Source: Sphingobium sp. AP50 (GTDB lineage Bacteria; Pseudomonadota; Alphaproteobacteria; Sphingomonadales; Sphingomonadaceae). Taken from it: 64,000 nucleotides of DNA. Position 1 is the first letter of the stretch. The number at the start of each line of letters is the position of its first letter. The position numbers and the translations under genes were made by a program. Shown in pieces: positions 57,112 to 64,000 of the stretch. Under the pieces are notes generated by a model. That model saw only the letters and a list, made by a program, of their open reading frames with translations, searched no databases and was not told the DNA's origin. Where the stretch lies: NCBI RefSeq assembly GCF_900109095.1, contig NZ_FNYZ01000005.1, positions 62,001-126,000 of the forward strand. The letters are read 5' to 3'.

Positions 57112-58914
57112 TTAGTAAACGCGGGCCTTGGGCTTCACATATTCCGCTTCGTCGGTCATCGTATAGTCGTGGACCGGACGATAATCGAGCGTCACCTTGC
57201 CGCTCGATCCACCCCAGCCTTCGAACCAGCTGATGGTGTGCTTCATCCAGTTTTCGTCGTCGCGGTTCGGGAAATCCTCATGCGCATGGGCGCCGCGCGA
57301 TTCCTTGCGGGCTTCGGCGCCTTCCATCGTGCAGATGGCCTGGCTCATGAGGTTGTCGAGTTCCAGCGTTTCGATCAGGTCGGTGTTCCAGATCAACGAA
57401 CGGTCCGTGACCTTCACGTCCTGAAGCCGCTTGTTGACGGCCTGCATCTGGGTGACGCCTTCGGCCAGCAATGCGCTGTCGCGGAACACGGCAGCATGCT
57501 TCTGCATGGTGCGCTGCATGTCCATACGGATGTCTGCCGTGGGCGTCGAACCCTTCGCATTGCGATAATGGTCGAGACGGCTGAGCGCCAGATCGGCGGC
57601 GTCGGCCGGCAGCGCCTTGTGCGGCGCGTTGGGCTTGAGGTTGTCCTTGAGGAACAGGCCGGTGGCGCGGCCGAACACGACAAGGTCGATCAGCGAGTTG
57701 GAGCCAAGGCGGTTCGCGCCATGGACCGACACGCAGGCCGCTTCGCCGACCGCGAACAGGCCGGGCACGATCACTTCCGGATCGTCGCCCTTCTTGGTGA
57801 CGACCTGACCATGATAGTTACAGGGGATGCCGCCCATATTATAGTGGACCGTCGGGGTCACGGGCAGCGGCTGGCGGGTCAGGTCGACACCGGCAAAAAT
57901 CTTGCCGCTTTCGGTGATGCCCGGCAGGCGTTCGGCCAGCACCTTGGGATCGATATGGTCGAGGTGAAGGAAGATATGATCCTTATGCTCGCCCACACCG
58001 CGCCCTTCGCGCATTTCCATCGCCATGGAGCGCGACACGACGTCGCGCGACGCCAAATCCTTCGCCGAAGGAGCATAGCGTTCCATGAAACGCTCGCCTT
58101 CGGAATTGGTCAGATAGCCGCCTTCGCCACGCGCACCTTCGGTGATCAGCACGCCCGCGCCATAGATGCCGGTCGGATGGAACTGCACGAACTCCAGATC
58201 CTGCAGCGGCAGGCCCGCGCGCAGCACCATGCCGCCGCCGTCGCCGGTGCAGCTATGGGCCGACGTAGCCGAGAAATAAGCGCGGCCATAGCCGCCCGTC
58301 GCCAGCACGACCGCATGCGCCTTGAAGCGATGGATCGAGCCGTCTTCCATGCAGATGGCGATGACGCCACGGCACTCGCCATTTTCCATGATCAGGTCGA
58401 TGGCGAAATATTCGATGTAGAAGTCCGCGTCGTACTTCAGCGACTGCTGATACAGCGCGTGCAGCATAGCGTGACCGGTACGGTCGGCCGCAGCGCAGGT
58501 GCGCTGCACCGGCGGGCCAGCGCCCATATTCTGCATGTGGCCGCCGAACGGACGCTGATAGATGGTGCCATCCTGATTACGGCTGAACGGCACGCCGGCA
58601 TGTTCCAGCTCGATCACGGCGGCAGGCGCTTCACGCACCATATATTCGATCGCGTCCTGGTCACCCAGCCAGTCCGACCCCTTGACGGTGTCGTACATGT
58701 GCCAGGTCCAGTGGTCCGGCGAATTGTTGCCCAGCGAGGCAGCAATGCCGCCCTGCGCCGCGACGGTGTGGCTGCGGGTCGGGAACAGCTTGGTGATGCA
58801 GGCGGTCTTCAGGCCCGCTTCGGCGCTGCCCATGGTCGCGCGCAGGCCGGAGCCACCAGCACCCACCACGACGGTATCGTAGGTGTGATCGATGATCTTA
58901 TAGGCTTCGGTCAT
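57112..58914 (-). CDS. sdhA: Succinate dehydrogenase flavoprotein subunit
   Basis: 600 codons. The FAD-attachment histidine is in [33 protein letters not shown] and the active-site [19 protein letters not shown] are as in SdhA. The C-terminal capping region ends VKPKARVY. It oxidises succinate to fumarate in the TCA cycle at the membrane. Its upstream neighbour sdhD is on the same strand and overlaps by one base. The Fe-S subunit sdhB is not found downstream; the next gene is the ParDE pair on the other strand. Confidence 0.97.
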   Translation of the reverse strand: MTEAYKIIDHTYDTVVVGAGGSGLRATMGSAEAGLKTACITKLFPTRSHTVAAQGGIAASLGNNSPDHWTWHMYDTVKGSDWLGDQDAIEYMVREAPAAVIELEHAGVPFSRNQDGTIYQRPFGGHMQNMGAGPPVQRTCAAADRTGHAMLHALYQQSLKYDADFYIEYFAIDLIMENGECRGVIAICMEDGSIHRFKAHAVVLATGGYGRAYFSATSAHSCTGDGGGMVLRAGLPLQDLEFVQFHPTGIYGAGVLITEGARGEGGYLTNSEGERFMERYAPSAKDLASRDVVSRSMAMEMREGRGVGEHKDHIFLHLDHIDPKVLAERLPGITESGKIFAGVDLTRQPLPVTPTVHYNMGGIPCNYHGQVVTKKGDDPEVIVPGLFAVGEAACVSVHGANRLGSNSLIDLVVFGRATGLFLKDNLKPNAPHKALPADAADLALSRLDHYRNAKGSTPTADIRMDMQRTMQKHAAVFRDSALLAEGVTQMQAVNKRLQDVKVTDRSLIWNTDLIETLELDNLMSQAICTMEGAEARKESRGAHAHEDFPNRDDENWMKHTISWFEGWGGSSGKVTLDYRPVHDYTMTDEAEYVKPKARVY

Positions 58915-59303
58915 TACTTGACGATCCCGATGAAGGCGATCTTGGCGATCGCGAAGACGCCCGCGGCCGCGCCGCCAAAGGCATAGAAGTTGAGCAGCAG
59001 CATGGAGAGGAAGGCCAGACCCTTGTCATGGACATAATCCTCCAGCATCACCTGCATGCCCAGACGCAGGTGCATGAAGATGCTGACCACCATCAGCATC
59101 AGCGGCACCGCGACCAGCGGATTGTGAATCCAGTTGACCACGCTCTCATAGTCGAGGCCGGGCAGGCTGAGCAGGCTGAAGATCAGCCACAGCACCAGCA
59201 GCAGATTGCCGACGGCGCTATAGCGCTGCGCCAGCCAGTGATGCGCGCCATGCTTGGCGGAGCCGAGGCCGCGAACGCGACCGATGCCAGTACCGGTACC
59301 CAT
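58914..59303 (-). CDS. sdhD: Succinate dehydrogenase membrane anchor subunit
   Basis: 129 codons from [19 protein letters not shown], with three membrane spans. The segment [18 protein letters not shown] matches the heme-ligand/quinone-binding helix of SdhD. It anchors the SdhAB dimer and helps bind heme b and ubiquinone. Start and stop overlap its neighbours by one or two bases, typical of the tightly packed sdhCDA cluster. The longer upstream frame was rejected because it overlaps the whole end of sdhC. Confidence 0.93.
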   Translation of the reverse strand: MGTGTGIGRVRGLGSAKHGAHHWLAQRYSAVGNLLLVLWLIFSLLSLPGLDYESVVNWIHNPLVAVPLMLMVVSIFMHLRLGMQVMLEDYVHDKGLAFLSMLLLNFYAFGGAAAGVFAIAKIAFIGIVK

Positions 59304-59698
59304 CAGAGCGCCTTTCCGAAGATGGTGAGCCAGACGAAGCCGGTCGTGAGCAGCGACAGGATGAAGGTCGCGATCGACCACATCTTGTTGTTCTTCAGCT
59401 CATAGCCGGCGCCCATGTCGAGCACGAAGTGCCGCAGGCCCGAGAAGAGATGCTGGAAAAAGAACCAGGAAAGGCCGATCATCACCAGATAACCGATCGG
59501 CGAAGTCGCACACTTCACGAAGGTCGCATAGGCCTCCGGACCGGTCGCGGCGGCCATCAGCCACCAGATGAGGCCCAGCGCGCCAGCGGTCGCCAGACCG
59601 TTGCCCGTCACGCGGTGCATGATGGAGACAGCCATAGCCGGCCCCCATTTCCAGATCGTCAAATGCGGCGAGAGTGGCCGGCTGGTGGAACGCGCCAT
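59303..59698 (-). CDS. sdhC: Succinate dehydrogenase cytochrome b556 subunit
   Basis: 131 codons from MARSTSRPLSPHLTIWKWGP. Three membrane spans; MHRVTGNGLATAG (the conserved HRxTG signature) and HLFSGLRHFVLDMG, whose His is the heme ligand. It binds heme b with SdhD and forms the ubiquinone site. The longer frame to 59824 extends into the divergent intergenic region and lacks similarity, so the internal start is used. It is the first gene of the sdhCDA transcript. Confidence 0.95.
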   Translation of the reverse strand: MARSTSRPLSPHLTIWKWGPAMAVSIMHRVTGNGLATAGALGLIWWLMAAATGPEAYATFVKCATSPIGYLVMIGLSWFFFQHLFSGLRHFVLDMGAGYELKNNKMWSIATFILSLLTTGFVWLTIFGKAL

Positions 59699-59897
59699 GT
59701 CTACCCTAGTCCTTAGATACTTGTCCCTGAGTCCGCTCCCCTTAAGAGCGAAGCGGCCATAGGGCAAGTCGAGGAAAGCGACAGAAAGTTGCTGATGCTT
59801 TCGTGGCCACAATCGCACAGCCATAAGAAGTGATTAACCAACCCGCGCTATGGATGACCGGCAACCCGATCATGTTACCAGCAGGGGCCGTTCCTTC

Positions 59898-61232
59898 ATG
59901 CCGTCCACCCTTCCCTCCGCCAACACCACGTCGGACTATCTGGCGGAAGTCGATCCCTCCGGCGCGATTGCCCGTACGGCACGCGAAATCGGCGAGCTGA
60001 TCAGCGATGATCTCGGCAGTGTCGGCGCGATTTTCTTCACCACCTATATGCAGGAAACGGGGCTGCAACAGCAGTTGAACGGCGCCATCATCCGCCGGAT
60101 CGAGGCGGAAGCCGGCAAATATGTCGAGGAAAAGCTGCTGCATTTCGCCGATGGCCGCTGGGCCGCGTCGGCCGCGGACTGCGTGCGCCATGCCCGCAAG
60201 CATGGCGTATCGGTGCGGGCCGTGCTCAATGCCGTCGCCACCGCCAATGCGCGCGTGTCCGACCTGATCTGGGAAAAGTGCAAGAGCGACGATGCGCGTT
60301 GCCAGCGCCTGATGCGGATGATGTTGCAGATTGCGATGATCGATTCGGGCTTCATGAGCAATGTCCTGGCCACCGATCAGGCGGAAACCCAGCGGGCCGA
60401 ACGCCAGCGCTATGGCACCCTGTTCGAACAGCGAATCGTAGGGGAAATTGACGGCGCGTCGAAGCTGGGCGAATCGCTGCGCGAACAGGCCAAAGATGCC
60501 TCTGCCGCGACGCGCGGCATGCTGGGCAAAGCCTCCGAAGTCGCTGCCGCCGCCGAACAGTCCGCCCTCGCCATGCGCGAAGCCGCCCGGACCTCGGCCG
60601 GTCTGATCCGCGCGATCGAGGACGCCCGGACCGAAGTAGAAAGCTCCGCCGAAGTCGCGCGCCGAGCATCGGCCCAGTCGGGCGATGCCGTGACTATGTC
60701 GGCCACCCTGTCCGAACATGCCAAGTCGATCGAATCGATCCTGGGTCTGATCCGCGACATTGCCGGGCAGACCAATTTGCTGGCGCTCAACGCCACGATC
60801 GAGGCCGCCCGTGCGGGCGATGCCGGTCGCGGCTTTGCCGTCGTCGCGCAGGAAGTGAAGAGCCTGGCCAACCAGACCGCCCGCGCGACCGACGAAATCG
60901 CCAGCAAGATCGCCGATATCCAGGCCTCGACCCGCCAGTCGGTGGAAACCAACGAACGCATCCGCGACACGGTGGGCGAAGTCCGCGCCAGCGCGGACCG
61001 CATCCGCCACGCCATGGACGCACAGGCGCAGACGGTCACGATGATCACCGCCGCCGTCGATGAAACCGCGCTGGCGGCCGATTCGATGTCTACCACCATT
61101 TCAGCGATCCGTCAGGACACCGAAGTCGTCGCATCGGAAATCGACCAGCTGGAGCGCGGCTTCGTGAGCGTGGAGGGCAAGCTCGCCAGCCTGCGTCATG
61201 CGTCGTCCGACTTCGGGCGGCAGGTCGCGTAA
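59898..61232 (+). CDS. Soluble methyl-accepting chemotaxis protein with globin-like N-terminus
   Basis: 444 codons from [14 protein letters not shown]; a further 16 residues are possible from 59850. There are no membrane segments. The C-terminal signalling domain is unmistakable: [39 protein letters not shown] with the QTNLLALNA hairpin tip. The first 180 residues are helical and may be a degenerate protoglobin (HemAT-like) domain, with candidate proximal His near residue 98 ([15 protein letters not shown]). It would send a cytosolic signal, possibly O2 or redox, to CheA. No other chemotaxis genes are present. Confidence 0.82.
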   Translation: MPSTLPSANTTSDYLAEVDPSGAIARTAREIGELISDDLGSVGAIFFTTYMQETGLQQQLNGAIIRRIEAEAGKYVEEKLLHFADGRWAASAADCVRHARKHGVSVRAVLNAVATANARVSDLIWEKCKSDDARCQRLMRMMLQIAMIDSGFMSNVLATDQAETQRAERQRYGTLFEQRIVGEIDGASKLGESLREQAKDASAATRGMLGKASEVAAAAEQSALAMREAARTSAGLIRAIEDARTEVESSAEVARRASAQSGDAVTMSATLSEHAKSIESILGLIRDIAGQTNLLALNATIEAARAGDAGRGFAVVAQEVKSLANQTARATDEIASKIADIQASTRQSVETNERIRDTVGEVRASADRIRHAMDAQAQTVTMITAAVDETALAADSMSTTISAIRQDTEVVASEIDQLERGFVSVEGKLASLRHASSDFGRQVA

Positions 61233-61283
61233 AGCACGCAGCCACGCTTCCCCTGCCCCGCCGCCTCGGCTAAAGGCGGCGGG

Positions 61284-62276
61284 ATGAATGATGCCGTAAA
61301 GCCCGCCCAGAGCTGGAAAGTCACCCTGCCCTGCACCCGCGCCGAAGCCGAAGCGCTGGACGGGGAGATCGCCGCCTTTGCCCTGATGGACCGGCCGCCG
61401 GTGCTGATGACCAGCGAGACGGCGGAGGATGAGAATATCTGGCAACTGGACGCCTATTTCGAGGGCAAGCCCAGCGCCGCCGCAGTCAAATTGCTGAAAT
61501 CGCTGGTTCCCAGTGCCGCCGGTTCGAAGCCGGTGATCGAGCCATTGCCCGACGAGGATTGGGTGACGTTGAGCCAGCAGGGGCTGGAGCCCGTGACCGC
61601 CGGCCGCTTCCATGTCCGCAACATCGCCACCGACCCGGAACTGCCTGGCCATGTGAACCTGCTGATCGAGGCCGGTCGCGCCTTTGGCACCGGGCAGCAT
61701 GAAACCACCGCCGGATGCCTTGCCATGCTGGACCGGATGCGCCGGGTGGGCATGCGCTTTAACAATGTCGCCGATATCGGCACCGGCACCGGGCTACTGG
61801 CCTTTGCCGCCCTGCACCTGTGGCCGCGCAGCTATGCCATCGCATCGGATATCGATCCGGTTGCGGTCGAGATCAGCGCCGAAAATGCGCGCGACAATGC
61901 GATCGCGCTGGGCGACGGGCGCGGTCGGCTCGCGCTGGTGACGGCGGCAGGCGCAGACCATAGCGCGATCGTCGGCCGGGCGCCCTATGACCTCCTCATC
62001 GCCAACATATTGGCCGGGCCGCTGATCGAACTGGCGCCCTCGCTCAGCGCGCTGGTGGAGGATGGCGGGACGATCGTGCTGGCCGGCCTGCTGAACGAAC
62101 AGGCCGACGCCGTGATCGCCGCCTATCGCGCGCAGGGCATGCGCCTTGCCGAACGCAGCGACCGGGGCGACTGGCCTACGCTGCGCCTGCGCAAGCGGCC
62201 CAGCATCGGCTGGAAGCGCCCGAAGCGGATCAACAGCGCGGCGCGCGGCGAAGCCCCCGGTTTCGGCAGCATCTGA
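61284..62276 (+). CDS. prmA: Ribosomal protein L11 methyltransferase
   Basis: 330 codons, of typical length plus a short basic extension. The methyltransferase core has ADIGTGTGLLAFAALHLWP (SAM-binding), RAFGTGQHETTAGCL (the PrmA FGTGxHxTT signature) and DLLIANILAGPLIEL (the NPP-like active-site motif). It trimethylates ribosomal protein L11. The C-terminal 30 residues (WPTLRLRKRPSIGWKRPKR) are unusually basic. It is followed 22 bases later by the dienelactone hydrolase. Confidence 0.95.
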   Translation: MNDAVKPAQSWKVTLPCTRAEAEALDGEIAAFALMDRPPVLMTSETAEDENIWQLDAYFEGKPSAAAVKLLKSLVPSAAGSKPVIEPLPDEDWVTLSQQGLEPVTAGRFHVRNIATDPELPGHVNLLIEAGRAFGTGQHETTAGCLAMLDRMRRVGMRFNNVADIGTGTGLLAFAALHLWPRSYAIASDIDPVAVEISAENARDNAIALGDGRGRLALVTAAGADHSAIVGRAPYDLLIANILAGPLIELAPSLSALVEDGGTIVLAGLLNEQADAVIAAYRAQGMRLAERSDRGDWPTLRLRKRPSIGWKRPKRINSAARGEAPGFGSI

Positions 62277-62298
62277 CCCCCTAAAAGGAGACACAGCC

Positions 62299-63003
62299 AT
62301 GGCGATTACCCGCCGCATCATCCTGCATGACGGATTCGAGAGCGTCGGGGTGGTCGATGCCGCCGCCGCGCCCGCGCCGGGCATCTTGCTCTTCCCCAAT
62401 ATATTGGGAACGAAGGAAGCCGATTTCGCCTATGCCGAAAAGGTCGCAGCGCTGGGCTATTCGGTGCTGGTCGCCGACGTTTTTGGTCAGGGCAAGCGCA
62501 CCAGCCGGTCGGATGAGAATCCCGGCCTTTACATGGACCCGTTGAATGCCGACCGCGCCCTGCTGCGCGATCGCGTGAATGCGGCGCATGCGGTGCTGAA
62601 AGCCATGCCGGAAGTCGATGCCAGCCGCACCGCCGCGATCGGCTTCTGCTTTGGCGGGCGCTGCGTGCTGGACCTTGCCCGGTCAGGCGCGGACATTGCC
62701 GGCGGCGTCAGCTTCCACGGCGTCTATCAGGCTCCGCCCTTCCCCAATGCGACGATCAGCGCCAAGCTGCTGGTCTGCCATGGCTGGGACGACCCGATCG
62801 CCCCGGCCGAAGCCACCGTGGCGCTGGCGAAGGAACTGACCGAGGCCGGCTGCGACTGGCAGATCCATGCCTATGGGGGCACCAGCCACGCCTTCACCGA
62901 CGAAGCCGTACATATGCCGGAAAAGGGTCTGGCCTATAGCCCGGACGCCGACCGGCGCAGCTTCCGCTCGATGAAGGATTTTCTGGCGGACCTGTTCGGC
63001 TAA
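62299..63003 (+). CDS. Dienelactone hydrolase family protein
   Basis: 234 codons; AAGGAG precedes the ATG. An alpha/beta-hydrolase with the DLH catalytic triad: Cys in IGFCFGGRCVLDL (nucleophile elbow G-x-C-x-G-G), Asp in GWDDPIAP and His in GTSHAFTDEA. It cleaves lactones such as dienelactone during aromatic catabolism, but many family members have other carboxyl-ester substrates. Sphingomonads degrade aromatics, so the role is plausible; no ring-cleavage gene is nearby. It is convergent with ruvC. Confidence 0.88.
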   Translation: MAITRRIILHDGFESVGVVDAAAAPAPGILLFPNILGTKEADFAYAEKVAALGYSVLVADVFGQGKRTSRSDENPGLYMDPLNADRALLRDRVNAAHAVLKAMPEVDASRTAAIGFCFGGRCVLDLARSGADIAGGVSFHGVYQAPPFPNATISAKLLVCHGWDDPIAPAEATVALAKELTEAGCDWQIHAYGGTSHAFTDEAVHMPEKGLAYSPDADRRSFRSMKDFLADLFG

Positions 63004-63013
63004 GCGAATATGG

Positions 63014-63505
63014 TCAGCGCGTGGGAATACGCCGCGCGCTGGCCAGATGATGGGCATGGGTGATCGCCACGGCCAGCGCATCCGACGCATCCGGCCCGGC
63101 GATCTTCGCGCCGGGCAGCAGGCGCGATACCATGGCATGCACCTGATCCTTTGACGCATTGCCGACGCCGACGACCGATTTCTTGACGAGGCGGGCGGCA
63201 TATTCGCCCACTTCCATGCCCGCCCGTGACGCATTGAGCAGGATCACGCCACGCGCCTGCCCCAGTTTCAGCGTGGATTGCGGGTTCACATTGACGAACA
63301 CTTCCTCGACCGCAGCACCATCGGGGCGATGCTCCAGGATCAGGTCCGTCAGTGCAAGGTCAAGCGCCAGCAACCGCGTTGCCAGCGACATGCCCGAATC
63401 GGTCTTGATCTGGCCATTGCCGATATGGGTCAGCCGATTGCCGTCTGCGGCGATGATGCCCCAGCCAGTTGTGCCAAGGCCGGGATCGAGTCCGAGAAGG
63501 ATCAT
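63014..63505 (-). CDS. ruvC: Crossover junction endodeoxyribonuclease RuvC
   Basis: 163 codons. The catalytic acidic residues are visible in [15 protein letters not shown] (Asp), [10 protein letters not shown] (Glu) and [17 protein letters not shown] (two Asp). It cuts Holliday junctions in the RuvABC resolvasome. ruvA/ruvB are not in view. Its start overlaps the DUF559 stop by 4 bases. Usually yebC sits directly upstream of ruvC in alphaproteobacteria; here a DUF559 gene with flanking repeats lies between. Confidence 0.95.
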   Translation of the reverse strand: MILLGLDPGLGTTGWGIIAADGNRLTHIGNGQIKTDSGMSLATRLLALDLALTDLILEHRPDGAAVEEVFVNVNPQSTLKLGQARGVILLNASRAGMEVGEYAARLVKKSVVGVGNASKDQVHAMVSRLLPGAKIAGPDASDALAVAITHAHHLASARRIPTR

Positions 63506-63903
63506 AAACTCTCTGAGCTTAGCCCCTCCCCTTCAGGGGAGGGGTTGGGGTGGGGCCAGCGATCCGGCAGCGTTTCGAGCTGCGCCATGATCTGCACCAG
63601 AACGCCTTCGATATTCTCGGTAACATCCCGATTTGAGACGTGCAAAACAGCAACGCCCAAACCGATCAGTTCGGCATCCCTAACAGCCATTTCGTCTGCA
63701 TCGTGCGTGTCACCATCGACTTCGATCGCGAAAGCTCTGGCAGGGCAGAAGAAATCGACGATCCGATTGCCGATCACATGCTGACGGCGGAATTTATAAC
63801 CAAGCTGGGATCGAGACAGGTGACGCCAGAGGATCACCTCGAATGGTGTGGCGTCATGGCGCATATTCGCTGCATTTTTCAGCAATTGCGGGTTTTGCGC
63901 CAT
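63502..63903 (-). CDS. DUF559-family endonuclease-like protein
   Basis: 133 codons from [20 protein letters not shown]559 is a Vsr/restriction-endonuclease-like fold: [61 protein letters not shown]. The acidic residues of the E-x-D-x(n)-D type (EVDGDTH) are the candidate catalytic site. Function is unknown. The C-terminal residues [17 protein letters not shown] are encoded by one copy of the inverted repeat that brackets the gene (63521-63555 and 63905-63939). The gene lies between yebC and ruvC and overlaps the ruvC start by 4 bases. Confidence 0.87.
   Translation of the reverse strand: MAQNPQLLKNAANMRHDATPFEVILWRHLSRSQLGYKFRRQHVIGNRIVDFFCPARAFAIEVDGDTHDADEMAVRDAELIGLGVAVLHVSNRDVTENIEGVLVQIMAQLETLPDRWPHPNPSPEGEGLSSESL
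63521..63555. repeat. Palindromic repeat, copy 1 (inside the end of the DUF559 gene)
   Basis: 35 bases beginning AGCCCCTCCCCTTCAGG; it is itself a hairpin (CCCCTCCCC/GGGGAGGGG) plus a GGTTGGGGTGGGG tail. Copy 2 at 63905-63939 is its reverse complement with one mismatch. Encodes the [13 protein letters not shown] end of the DUF559 protein. Confidence 0.85.
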
Positions 63904-63904
63904 T

Positions 63905-63939
63905 CCCCACCCCAACCCCTCCCCTCAAGGGGAGGGGCT
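63905..63939. repeat. Palindromic repeat, copy 2 (upstream of the DUF559 gene, inverted)
   Basis: The reverse complement matches copy 1 at 34 of 35 positions. Together the two copies bracket the DUF559 coding region, as terminal inverted repeats would. Confidence 0.85.
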
Positions 63940-63952
63940 ATGTACGGGCATC

Positions 63953-64000
63953 TTAGCCCAATTTCTCCATCACCTCGTCGGAAACCTCATAGTTCCCCCA
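63953..64000 (-). CDS. yebC: YebC/PmpR-family protein, C-terminal end (5' part outside window)
   Basis: The minus strand reads WGNYEVSDEVMEKLG and a stop at 63953-63955. The last residues match the conserved YebC end (Y/F-E-V-S-D-E-V). YebC is a transcription or translation factor often located next to ruvC. Only 15 residues are visible, so the call depends on the motif and on the synteny with ruvC. Confidence 0.75.
   Translation of the reverse strand, partial: WGNYEVSDEVMEKLG

Noticed and set aside
56833..58986. Long plus-strand open frame opposite sdhA
   Set aside because: Antisense shadow of sdhA; overlaps parE as well.

Overview
The window is about 64 kb of GC-rich chromosomal DNA from an alphaproteobacterium, most likely a member of the Sphingomonadaceae (Sphingobium/Sphingomonas-like). 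The inference rests on the carotenoid hydroxylase crtZ, the many TonB-dependent receptor genes, the rpoB/rpoC, dnaK and sdh sequences, the atg/gcc-rich codon usage and several families of short palindromic intergenic repeats of a type common in sphingomonads. Most genes are ordinary core or family-level genes. No prophage, insertion sequence, CRISPR array or rRNA operon is visible. One tRNA is present: tRNA-Gln(CTG) at 43933-44006.

Layout. 1-6.8 kb: the end of an apbE-like gene, a lipoprotein, a VOC protein coupled to a periplasmic peroxiredoxin, a gamma-glutamylcyclotransferase-like gene, a pspC locus behind a good sigma-54 promoter, a tiny membrane ORF with a large leader hairpin, DUF72, DUF2061 and cyclophilin genes, an unknown protein and crtZ. 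6.9-10.9 kb: an iron module on the minus strand (siderophore receptor, TonB, PiuC-type dioxygenase) with Fur-like boxes. 10.9-15.7 kb: a minus-strand run of a Tat-type molybdopterin oxidoreductase, hemH, phbB and an RHH protein, then a CoA-binding protein. 15.7-28.3 kb: GNAT, mrp/apbC, hflK-hflC-degP, a HerA-like ATPase, two secreted hypotheticals, an MFS transporter coupled to cysK, and a SleB-type cell-wall hydrolase. 28.5-34.8 kb: a LuxR regulator, a Tat-exported class V aminotransferase-fold protein, an exported amidohydrolase and a second siderophore receptor with a Fur box. This is the best candidate for an uncharacterised system (periplasmic siderophore or peptide processing).

35-43.7 kb: rpoB and rpoC, with a 37-codon membrane-protein ORF between them and an intrinsic-terminator-like hairpin in the leader. 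43.9-50.4 kb: the tRNA, an RTX protein, a FAD-dependent dehydrogenase, and a MerR regulator followed by an acyl-CoA dehydrogenase. 50.7-55.4 kb: an amino-acid permease with a coupled 57-codon ORF, then dnaJ and dnaK (minus strand, dnaK upstream). 55.5-57 kb: a PCu(A)C copper chaperone coupled to a HExxH protein, then a ParDE toxin-antitoxin pair. 57.1-59.7 kb: sdhC-sdhD-sdhA on the minus strand without an adjacent sdhB. 59.8-64 kb: a soluble chemotaxis transducer, prmA, a dienelactone hydrolase, ruvC, a DUF559 gene bracketed by inverted repeats, and the C-terminus of yebC.

Several genes shorter than 60 codons are supported by ribosome-binding sites, overlaps or context: 3006-3110, 3472-3555, 39277-39390, 50235-50384 and 52037-52210. 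All functional statements come from reading motifs and context; no database search was possible.
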